The position numbers and the translations under genes were made by a program. Shown here in pieces: positions 26,901-33,049 of a stretch of 35,907 bases of DNA. Numbering within the stretch: position 1 is the first letter of the stretch; each line of letters starts with the position of its first letter. The stretch comes from CAYMRB01 sp964392615. GTDB taxonomy: Bacteria > Planctomycetota > UBA8108. The DNA lies in contig CAYMRB010000043.1 of NCBI GenBank assembly GCA_964392615.1, forward strand, positions 1-35,907. Direction: 5' to 3'. The notes beneath the pieces are model-generated. The model saw only the letters and a list, made by a program, of their open reading frames with translations. It was not told the DNA's origin and ran no database searches.

Positions 26901-27083
26901 GGCGGTCGTCTCGAGGAGCTCGGCCTGGCGGCGGAACTCCGGATCGCTCTCGAGGCGCTCCTCGACCGCGCGGACGCGCTCAGGGCCGATCTCGTCGCGT
27001 TCGCCGAGGACGTACGCGCTGAGGTCGGCATCGACCGGGTCGGGCGCGTTGTCTCGGAGGGTGTCGTCGTTGGGATCGCTCAT
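23955..27083 (-). CDS. anti-sigma-like / YfbK-type von Willebrand factor A fusion protein
   Basis: 1042 residues. Residues about 18-70 resemble the N-terminal domain of cytoplasmic anti-sigma factors (LSAYVLGERDEIGPE, RLESDPEFRRQAELLE) without the zinc-binding His/Cys set. One membrane helix follows (about 106-129), then a Gly/Ala/Pro-rich and a long charged helical linker (to about 520). After that come the YfbK N-terminal domain (PGAMFFRYWGDNPFVET), a vWA domain with MIDAS motif DTSGS at 636-640 and LLSDGVANTG, and a C-terminal DUF3520-like domain ending in a coiled coil (YLEDLRHQNEDLRRRLEDLL). The topology implied is sigma-binding inside, metal-dependent adhesion outside. It starts 92 bases after the ECF sigma gene on the same strand, so the two very likely form a sigma/anti-sigma pair. 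ATG 27083 has no strong ribosome site. Confidence 0.87.
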   Translation of the reverse strand: MSDPNDDTLRDNAPDPVDADLSAYVLGERDEIGPERVRAVEERLESDPEFRRQAELLETTAGLVRDLPLSASPDGTGEEEKLDPERRAAVVAAASAPLPARTGSPIIRTIAWLGAAAAIVVIAVLVGQLMKSKEGERVATLGQDAGKLQIEGYNLASSDHAPVPAPDGKDAATLDKVRLDKSPPVGKATFMSRRAQQPVVRRKLEEVTAEIPKGTELHNLSNAPGGDLSSVNDTIGLGGGAGGTSGVRHGTRTVPSRSAIGVGGGAAGSYGMRSKGKGSLTRAPGTDASPQPPGRGRSAYSGAPGGGGGSSAANSWVRQSGSQPQDGLELGGLVRQQGAAGGGVEWRDLKGLTREAGQKVRAMGYRAVSEEKILREMEEAEQLREESLRTRDQGLSEDSDGDGRFTPAPAADPAHAEPSPTGKPGTGPEVADSGEKETKPDDPAKKPGAEGAEGAEPAELAPEVRAAEEAARAAAEAERQALLAKARADAEAARRAAAKARIDEFLTRLDQRSGETPGAMFFRYWGDNPFVETASDAKSTFGVDVDTASYTLLRKYLYDSGQLPPAEAMRTEELVNYFKNDYAPPADGAGAFAIHTEIAPSPFAHEPAYKLLRVGIKAREVERKERKACALVFVIDTSGSMRQGNRLELVKEGLRLLVDQLDEGDTIGIVAFESTSRTVLEPASVGEKERILDAISTLGPGGSTNLDSGMTRGYEMAANAMIAPGNNRVILLSDGVANTGTTDQVRILEHVRTHRQKGIFLTTVGVGMSNHNDHLLEQLADRGDGQCVYVDRLDEARKVFVENLTSTLETVARDVKIQVEFDPKVVLRYRQLGYENRAIADRDFRNDKIDAGEVGAGHSVTALYEVKLADGAADDLATVRVRYLEVEPRPAEGGGEAVELKKTAKASDVRGSFADATARFRLVACVAELSEVIRDSYWARGSQLARVADMAEKLVTDGDITGDEDVTEFVALTRRADALVRQREAARDEVAQVVDALKENRWLRARIEVVRTARRDDTRRYLEDLRHQNEDLRRRLEDLLIP

Positions 27084-27110
27084 GGAATCGTCTCGGTTCG
27101 GTTGTTTCTG

Positions 27111-27146
27111 TCTTGGCGGCTGTCTTGGCGACTGCCTTGGCGAATC
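27111..27146. repeat. three 12-bp tandem units between sigma factor and vWA gene
   Basis: The unit tcttggcggctg is repeated as tcttggcgactg-like copies, three in a row with one or two changes each. It occupies part of the 92-base gap between the stop of the ECF sigma gene (27176) and the start of the anti-sigma/vWA gene (27083), inside the presumed shared mRNA. It could affect spacing or translation of the second gene, or may simply be slippage. Confidence 0.5.
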
Positions 27147-27175
27147 GTGTGGGTACCCGAGCTGTGACGCCCGTG

Positions 27176-27772
27176 TCAAACGACGCCGGCCGTGCGCAAT
27201 TCGCTGGCCAGCGACTTCAGCCCCCGGTGGATCAGGTAGCCGACGTTCGACACGCTGAGGCCCGTGATCGAGCTGATCTCGCGATAGCTCTTCTGCTCCT
27301 GGACCTTCAGGATCAGCACGTCGCGCTGGTTCTCCGGCAGAGCGTCCAGCTTGGCCTCGACGAGCGAGACGAGCTCGGCCGTCTCGGCGCGGGATACGGG
27401 CGCGTCCTGGACCTCGGACACGGCCACGGCTTGCATGCGCTTTTCCATGCGCTCCTCCTTTCGGGCCTCGTCGATGGCGAGATTGCGGGTCACTCGATAG
27501 AGCCACGCCGACAGGTTCTCGACCTCTCGACCGTTCGTATCCGTCAACGCGCCGTTCTTCTCCCGCGCCACGCGCACGAGGCGCAGGAAGGTGCTCTGGA
27601 CGATGTCCTGAGCGCGGTCTCGATCGCCACGCCGACAGGTTCGCGTCGCGAAACGCAGGAGCGGGCCCTCATAGCGTTCGAGTAGCACCTCGAACGCAGC
27701 TCCGTCCCCGGCGCGATAGAGGCCCAACAGCTCTCGATCGGTCACGTTTTCGGAATCCGACTCAACAGCCAC
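27176..27772 (-). CDS. ECF-type RNA polymerase sigma factor
   Basis: 198 residues, cytoplasmic. Region 2 (about 12-105) contains AFEVLLERYEGPLLRFA, DIVQSTFLRLVRV and LSAWLYRVTRNLAIDEARK, the DNA-melting and -10 recognition part. Region 4 (about 130-192) ends with a helix-turn-helix: LPENQRDVLILKVQEQKSYR then EISSITGLSVSNVGYLIHRG. The start is taken as GTG 27772; a second GTG at residue 10 is possible and neither has a clear ribosome site. It is followed by the membrane-spanning anti-sigma/vWA protein, its likely regulator, so it probably turns on genes in response to an envelope signal. Its own promoter would lie in 27773-27880, shared with the divergent chaperone gene. The spacing between regions 2 and 4 is normal for the group. 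Confidence 0.92.
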   Translation of the reverse strand: MAVESDSENVTDRELLGLYRAGDGAAFEVLLERYEGPLLRFATRTCRRGDRDRAQDIVQSTFLRLVRVAREKNGALTDTNGREVENLSAWLYRVTRNLAIDEARKEERMEKRMQAVAVSEVQDAPVSRAETAELVSLVEAKLDALPENQRDVLILKVQEQKSYREISSITGLSVSNVGYLIHRGLKSLASELRTAGVV

Positions 27773-27862
27773 CGCGGTGGAAAACCGGTCTTCAATCTTC
27801 GAGACGACACGCCGGCCGCTTTGTTAGGGAGACCGACGAGAAAACTCAAAAAAAGGAACATC

Positions 27863-27871
27863 TGCTAGAAT
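27863..27871 (+). promoter_or_regulatory. extended -10 promoter giving a probably leaderless transcript
   Basis: TGC TAGAAT is a TGn extended -10 element with five of six matches to TATAAT. An A-rich tract (27841-27857) lies just upstream, like an UP element. The ATG of the Hsp33-like gene begins only nine bases after the hexamer, so transcription would begin at or next to the start codon, and no ribosome site is present. The motif sits in an inverted repeat, GCTA-GAA-TAGC (27864-27874), that reads as TATTCT toward the sigma gene on the other strand. Confidence 0.5.
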
Positions 27872-27880
27872 AGCTGCCCC

Positions 27881-28696
27881 ATGCATGACGAATCGACTGA
27901 CGAAACGAACACCGCACCGCCCGGGGCCCGTCTGCAATCCTGGTTCGTCCGCGAGCGGGGCGCGCTGCTGATCACCGGCGATTTCGCCGCCGTCACGCGC
28001 GATCTCGATCTCCACGCCCTGGCGTGCGGCATCGAATACGAGCCGCTCGTCCGCACGCTGCTCGTCGACGGTCTGACCGCGCTCGGGTTCCACCTCGCGA
28101 CCCGCCCGGCGGACGAGTCGGTCGGCTGGACCGTCACACTGCCCGGCGAATCGCTCAACCTGTTCTTCACCGGGCACGCCGGCGACGGCACCGTCGTCGG
28201 TCGAGCGTTCACCGAGGGGGTTGAGCCGCGCGACGAATCGCTCTTCTTCGCGCAGGTCAAGCGCGGCCGTCAGGAGGCTCGCACCTCGACCGTTCCCGTC
28301 AACGGGCTCGACCTTTACGACGCGGTCGAGCACTTCTGGGAGCAGAGCGAACAGAAGGTCGCGCGGTTCTTCCACGACACCGGCACGTCCGCGTTTCTTA
28401 CCTCGCTGCCCGAGGGGGACGACGATTGGATCCGCGCGGTCGATGTGGAGGAGGTCTTCGCGCTCTCCGGCTCCGATGGCGTGCGGTTTCTCGCCGAGCG
28501 CCCGGTCGTGTTCCGTTGCGGCTGCGACAAGGCCGTCGTCACCCGCGTGCTCGTCGCCGCGTATGGCGATGCGGTGGACGATCTGTTCGCGCGGGACGAG
28601 AGTGTCCGAGTCGAGTGCCCTCGCTGTGGGGCGGGCTATACCGTGGCGCGCGGCGAGTACGACGAGGCGAGACGAAGTCCGAAGAGCGACGACTGA
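27881..28696 (+). CDS. Hsp33-like redox-regulated chaperone (divergent)
   Basis: 271 residues, cytoplasmic. The C-terminus has the Hsp33 zinc-switch pattern: RCGCDKAVVTRVLVAAYGDA, with Cys213 and Cys215, and VECPRCGAGYTVA with Cys246 and Cys249. These four thiols hold zinc when reduced and form disulfides on oxidation in the family. The middle contains LYDAVEHFWEQSEQKVARFF, matching the conserved hinge region (E..FE.SEQ) of HslO proteins. The N-terminal half (SLNLFFTGHAGDGTVVGRA) is more distant from the classical sequence. The length is slightly short of the usual 290. ATG 27881 is the first possible start and has no ribosome site, in line with a leaderless message. It is divergent from the ECF sigma gene and is followed after 22 bases by the beta-helix gene. 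Confidence 0.8.
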   Translation: MHDESTDETNTAPPGARLQSWFVRERGALLITGDFAAVTRDLDLHALACGIEYEPLVRTLLVDGLTALGFHLATRPADESVGWTVTLPGESLNLFFTGHAGDGTVVGRAFTEGVEPRDESLFFAQVKRGRQEARTSTVPVNGLDLYDAVEHFWEQSEQKVARFFHDTGTSAFLTSLPEGDDDWIRAVDVEEVFALSGSDGVRFLAERPVVFRCGCDKAVVTRVLVAAYGDAVDDLFARDESVRVECPRCGAGYTVARGEYDEARRSPKSDD

Positions 28697-28718
28697 GGGT
28701 GTCGACGGGAGAAGTGCG

Positions 28719-30710
28719 ATGAACGCGGCGATCCGCACGGCGATCGGGATGCTGGCCGCGATCACGGCCGCGAGCGCGAGCTCGGCGGCCCCACCCGGGC
28801 GCGATACCGATTGGCAGAAACACATCCGGCCGAATGCCGCGTACCGGCGCGCGCAGGAACGACCGCCGTTCGACATGGCGGATCCCGTCGGCCTGGTCGA
28901 GTCGGAGAGCGTCAAGAAGGCGCAGCGCGACGCGGCGGAGAAGCTGCGTAGAGCCCTCGGGCAGGCGCGATCGACCGGAGCGAAGCGCTACGCGATTGCA
29001 CCCGGCGAGTATCGGTTCGCCGGCAACGCCGGGCTCGAGCTGCGCGGCTATCGCGACATGGTCATCGACGCGACGGGCGTGACGTTCTGGTTCGAACGAC
29101 CGCCGTCCCAGCTCGCCGCCGATCCGCGCGGCCTCGCGCTCGTCGACTGTCAGAGGTTGACGATTCGCGGGCTGAAGATCGACTTCGACCCGCCGGTCTT
29201 CCTGCAGGCCGAGATACTGGCGATCGACGAGACGAAGCCCGAGATCATCCTCGAGGTCGATCGCGGCTTTTCGAACGTCGAGATGGGCCGTGGCTCGTAC
29301 TTCCTCTATCGAGCCGACGGCAGCTGGCTGCAGCACGGCTACCTGTTTCACGAGGGAACGAAACGCATCGACGGGCGCAGGTACCGCCTGCTCCTTCGCG
29401 ACGGACGCGTGTTTCGCGTGCACAACCGCGACCCGGCCGTGCTCGAGCTCACGCGCGGGCGTTCGCGAATCGGCGTCGGCGACTGGGTCGTCCTGCCGTT
29501 CCGCCGCGGCAAGGGGATCTACGTGTACCGCTGCGAGGGTTGCGTGTTGGAGGACGTCGACGAGTACGCGTCTCCGGGCATGGGTATCCTCGAACGCCAG
29601 GGGAAGGGCGGCAACGTCTACCGGCGGGTCCGCATTATCCGCAAGCCCGGCACGCGGCGCCTGCACGTGTGCGCGGCCGACGGTTTTCACAACGCGCAGA
29701 CCGACCGCGGCCCGCAGCTCATCGAGTGCGAAATGACCGGTACGAGCGACGATTTCTTCAATCTGCACGGTCACTTCGGCGTCGTGTGGCGGAAGCTCGG
29801 CGCGCGCCGGTACGTCGTCGGACAGGCGAACCTAGGCGAGCTGTCCCCCGGGGAGACGCTGACGTTCTACGAGCCCGAAACCGTGGCGTCGCTCGGGGCC
29901 GCTCGCATCGCACGGGTCGAGCCGTTGCGCGACGCCCGCCTGATCAAGGCGTGCAACGCGGAGACGCTGCAGACGCACGCGAACCGGGACTACTACGAGG
30001 TCACGCTCGATCACGACCTCCCGCTCGTTGTCGGTACGCTCGTCGCGCTCGATCGTTTCCGCAGCGCGGGCTTTCTCATCAAGGACTGCTACTTCCACGA
30101 CGCGATGGCCCGATCGCTGATCAACGGCGCCGGCGACGGCAAGATCGTCGGCAACGTGATCGAGCGCGCGGCGTGGGGGCTCGTCGTCCACTTCGAGACG
30201 TGGCAGTACTACGAGGGGCCGATGGTGCGGAATCTCGAGATCTCCGGAAACGTGTTTCGGGAGATTCGCGACCTGCTCCTGCCGCAGCACGCGACGGCCA
30301 TCGCGGTGACGATGGTGCCGAAGAACGGCGGGTATCTGCGGGAAAGCCGGCCGTTGCGGAACATCCGCATCGTCGATAACACCATCGAGGAGCCCGGCGG
30401 CTTCGCGATCGTCCTGACGAACACGCGGAACGCGACGATCGCCGGCAATACGATCGTTCGGCCCATGTACCGGCCGGCGATGGCAGGGGGCGACGTGCGG
30501 ACGATCCAGTTCCACATCGGCCACCCGAACTACTTCGGGGGCAAGGCGAAGCGGGCCGCGATCAGCCTCTGGTCGTCGAGCGATGTGAAGGTGCGCGACA
30601 ACCGCATCGTCGATCCCGACGGCCATTGCGCGCACGGAGCGGTACAGACTGGCGACCACTGTGCGAGGGTCGAGGTCAGCGGTACGCGCGTCGAGAAGCG
30701 GGAACGCTGA
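28719..30710 (+). CDS. exported right-handed beta-helix protein (glycosidase or lyase-like)
   Basis: 663 residues. The signal peptide is about 1-24 (MNAAIRTAIGMLAAITAAS, then AAPPGRD). The rest shows parallel beta-helix character: LTIRGLKIDFDPPVFLQAEI, VYRCEGCVLEDVDEYASPGM, KIVGNVIERAAWGLVV, NLEISGNVFREIRDLL, NIRIVDNTIEEPGGFAIVL and ATIAGNTIVRP. A charged turn, ADGFHN...LIECEMTGTSDDFFNLHG, carries several Asp and His residues that resemble the active site region of GH110-type alpha-galactosidases, but that assignment is tentative. GGAG seven bases before ATG 28719 supports the start. It lies 22 bases after the Hsp33-like gene, so they may be co-transcribed. Likely secreted and polysaccharide-directed; no bond specificity can be claimed. 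Confidence 0.8.
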   Translation: MNAAIRTAIGMLAAITAASASSAAPPGRDTDWQKHIRPNAAYRRAQERPPFDMADPVGLVESESVKKAQRDAAEKLRRALGQARSTGAKRYAIAPGEYRFAGNAGLELRGYRDMVIDATGVTFWFERPPSQLAADPRGLALVDCQRLTIRGLKIDFDPPVFLQAEILAIDETKPEIILEVDRGFSNVEMGRGSYFLYRADGSWLQHGYLFHEGTKRIDGRRYRLLLRDGRVFRVHNRDPAVLELTRGRSRIGVGDWVVLPFRRGKGIYVYRCEGCVLEDVDEYASPGMGILERQGKGGNVYRRVRIIRKPGTRRLHVCAADGFHNAQTDRGPQLIECEMTGTSDDFFNLHGHFGVVWRKLGARRYVVGQANLGELSPGETLTFYEPETVASLGAARIARVEPLRDARLIKACNAETLQTHANRDYYEVTLDHDLPLVVGTLVALDRFRSAGFLIKDCYFHDAMARSLINGAGDGKIVGNVIERAAWGLVVHFETWQYYEGPMVRNLEISGNVFREIRDLLLPQHATAIAVTMVPKNGGYLRESRPLRNIRIVDNTIEEPGGFAIVLTNTRNATIAGNTIVRPMYRPAMAGGDVRTIQFHIGHPNYFGGKAKRAAISLWSSSDVKVRDNRIVDPDGHCAHGAVQTGDHCARVEVSGTRVEKRER

Positions 30711-30818
30711 CGCGAGCGGGCGACAGCACGCACACGGCATCGGACGACGTAGCGCGCCTTCGCTGTTCTTCGGGCAGGTGCACCCGCGGTCCTGCGACGC
30801 TCGCGTCGGCAGCAGTGC

Positions 30819-30876
30819 GGAGTCGGAGTCGGAGTCGGAGTCGGAGTCGGAGTCGGAGTCGGAGTCGGAGTCGGAG
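30819..30876. repeat. (GGAGTC) hexanucleotide microsatellite
   Basis: Nine complete GGAGTC units plus a partial tenth lie in the 287-base gap between the beta-helix gene (stop 30710) and the cytochrome gene (start 30998). The rest of this gap has no gene that I can support. The repeat opens Ser/Glu or Ser/Asp frames on both strands, but these are by-products. Copy number may vary between cells and could influence expression of the downstream gene. The same core hexamer appears at 43-90. Confidence 0.9.
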
Positions 30877-30997
30877 ACGACCCTCATGCGTTCCCGATTC
30901 CTCGCTCTGCAGAGTTGCCGCTTGCGCGGTAGGATGGCAAGGTTCCACAACTAGCCGTGTCGTGCTAGATGAAGAACCATCGGGAGGGAGGCCCGCC

Positions 30998-33049
30998 ATG
31001 ACGCTGCCCTGCGGCCAGCGTGACGTTATCTCTACCGCGACGATTCGCGCCGTCGCGTGGTGTTGTTGCCTGACGGGCGTGCTGTGCGCGCAGGAACCCG
31101 TCGACTTCGAAGCCGACATCCAGCCTCTCTTCAGCGCATCCTGCGCGGGCGGTGCGTGCCATCTCGGACAGCGCACGAGCGGCGTCGAGCTGACGTCGTG
31201 GGAAACGACCATGTCGAGCGTCGGTCGCGCGTATGGCGCGTGGGTCGTCGTGCCGTTCGCCGCGGCGGCCAGTCCGCTCTACGACAAGATCTCGAACGCG
31301 GCGCCCGCGCACGGGGCGCGTATGCCGCTCGGACGTCCACCGCTCGACGCGGTCGACATCGAGCTCGTCGCGCGCTGGATCGATGCGGGCGCGCGGCCAT
31401 CGGCGACCCTGCCGTGGGTTCGCGGCGACTTCACACGCGACGAGCGGCTGGGCATCACCGATGCGATCGCCATTCTGTCGTTCCTGTTTCACGGCGGAAC
31501 GGCGCCGTATTGCGACCCGCTCGCCGATGTCGACGCCGACGATTCCATCGCGCTCGCCGACGCCGTCTACTTGCTCGCGTACCTGTTCCGCGGCGGGCCG
31601 CCGCCGAGCGGCTTCGACTCCGAGGAGGTCGAAGCGTGTACGCTGCCGAACCGCCCACCCGAGATCGAGCCGATCGGCACCGTCGAGGGGCGCGAGGGGG
31701 TCGAGCTCGAGTTCGAGATCTTCGCGAGCGATCCGGATGACGATCGCATCGCGTTCGTCGGCGAGAGCGTGCCCGACGGTCTGACGATCGAGGCGCCTCC
31801 ACAGCCGCGCAGTCCCGCTCGCGTGACCTGGACGCCGGGCTTCGGCAGCGCGGGGGATCACCGCATCCGGATTCGCGTGACGGACAGCGGGCTGCCGCCG
31901 CTCGACGTTCTCGCGACCGGGCTGATTCGCGTGCGCGAGGGCAACCATCCGCCGGAGCTGCGTGCAGCAGACAGCGTCTGGGGGCGCGAAGGGGTCACGC
32001 TGCGCGTCGAGCTCACGGCGAGCGACCCGGACGGCGATCGACTCACGTGGGAGCTGCTGAACGGTCCGGAGGGTGCGACGCTCGATCCCGCGACGGGCGC
32101 CTTCGAGTGGACGCCGAGCATCGGAGATGCGGGCGAACACTCCGTGCTCGTTCGTGTGACGGACGACGGTGTGCCGCCGCGATCGGTCGAGAGCGAGTGG
32201 ACGCTGGTCGTCCTCGCCGCCGACTCGCCGCTGAATCAGCCGCCGACCGTGCCCGCGCTGCCCGTCTATCGATCGCACCCCGGTCTGCCGATCGCGTGGC
32301 CGATCGGCGCGAGTGACCCGGACGGCCACGAGCTGGCCTATGCAGCAGCGAGCTTGCCCGACGGCGCGGAGCTCGACTCGGCGACGGGCGAGTTGCGCTG
32401 GACGCCGACGGCGGAGCAGCTCGGGCCGCATTGGGTGCCGTTCGCGATCACGGACGACGGCGTGCCGCCGGCGATGGTCGAGGGAGTTCTCATCCTCCGC
32501 ATCGCGCCGCTCGATTCATGCAATACGCCGGACTGCGATCCCGCGACCGGCTGCGAGGAAGTCGTGACGCCCATCGACACGCCGTGCTGCGTCGAGGAGC
32601 CGACCGTGCGCGTCGCCGAACCGACCGCCGGTTGCCCGGAAGGGCGTGTGCTTTACGCCGGGCGCAACTCGCGCGGCTTCGGGCGGCTGCAGAACTGCGA
32701 TTGGCTGCGCGTCGAGCCGTTCGGGCAGGGCGGTCACACGGTGCGGCTGAACGCCGAGTTCCGCTGCGTCAACGTGGACGAGCCCGTCTCGATCCGCTGG
32801 CGCCTCGAGACGGCGGATTGGGTGCTCTTCGATTCGGAGTCCGCGCGTATGGCGCAGGTGCGAGCGGACGGCTTCGCGCAGCGCATCGGGTTTTTCCATG
32901 AGCGTCAGCCGGCAGGTGCCCGTCGCAGCGATCGAGGGCGCCGAGGCGCTGCTCACGTGTGTGCTGACCGATGCGGATGGCGTACGGGTCGAGCGGCTGG
33001 TTCGCGTCGCGCTGACGCGAGGCGGACTGCCGGACCTCCCCGAGCCTGA
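30998..33049 (+). CDS. exported cytochrome / dockerin / Ig-repeat protein, N-terminal part of a frameshifted giant cytochrome
   Basis: 683 residues as read, but about the last 50 are Arg-rich out-of-frame text. After the signal peptide (about 1-31), residues 35-135 form a cytochrome c-like domain with a CX4CH heme site (CAGGACH, 49-55) and a likely axial Met109 (ARMPLG). About 142-203 is a dockerin-like calcium double repeat with two LF.GG endings (GITDAIAILSFLFHGG, LADAVYLLAYLFRGG). About 210-530 are three cadherin- or Ig-like repeats (ASDPDDDRIAFVG, ASDPDGDRLTWELLNGPEGA, ASDPDGHELAY). A Cys-rich segment follows and then FAQRIG at the run of five T (about 32891-32895). Dropping one base there would read GFSMSVSRQVPV and continue into the gene at 32898. 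ATG 30998 has GGAGG six bases upstream. Confidence 0.8.
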   Translation: MTLPCGQRDVISTATIRAVAWCCCLTGVLCAQEPVDFEADIQPLFSASCAGGACHLGQRTSGVELTSWETTMSSVGRAYGAWVVVPFAAAASPLYDKISNAAPAHGARMPLGRPPLDAVDIELVARWIDAGARPSATLPWVRGDFTRDERLGITDAIAILSFLFHGGTAPYCDPLADVDADDSIALADAVYLLAYLFRGGPPPSGFDSEEVEACTLPNRPPEIEPIGTVEGREGVELEFEIFASDPDDDRIAFVGESVPDGLTIEAPPQPRSPARVTWTPGFGSAGDHRIRIRVTDSGLPPLDVLATGLIRVREGNHPPELRAADSVWGREGVTLRVELTASDPDGDRLTWELLNGPEGATLDPATGAFEWTPSIGDAGEHSVLVRVTDDGVPPRSVESEWTLVVLAADSPLNQPPTVPALPVYRSHPGLPIAWPIGASDPDGHELAYAAASLPDGAELDSATGELRWTPTAEQLGPHWVPFAITDDGVPPAMVEGVLILRIAPLDSCNTPDCDPATGCEEVVTPIDTPCCVEEPTVRVAEPTAGCPEGRVLYAGRNSRGFGRLQNCDWLRVEPFGQGGHTVRLNAEFRCVNVDEPVSIRWRLETADWVLFDSESARMAQVRADGFAQRIGFFHERQPAGARRSDRGRRGAAHVCADRCGWRTGRAAGSRRADARRTAGPPRA

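Noticed and set aside
29832..30950. A minus-strand frame with a Ser-Asp repeat over the microsatellite
   Set aside because: The repeat is only the translation of GGAGTC units and the rest is antisense to the beta-helix gene.
30968..31001. A ten-codon upstream frame (MKNHREGGPP) ending in ATGA overlap with the cytochrome start
   Set aside because: The ribosome site for the cytochrome lies inside it and the tiny frame has no ribosome site of its own; likely chance, though a leader peptide cannot be excluded.
32886..32900. Classic -1 programmed frameshift heptamer at the cytochrome junction
   Set aside because: The correction needs a +1 shift, and the codons (GGG TTT TTC) do not form the X XXY YYZ pattern in the reading frame; five T are also short for transcriptional slippage.
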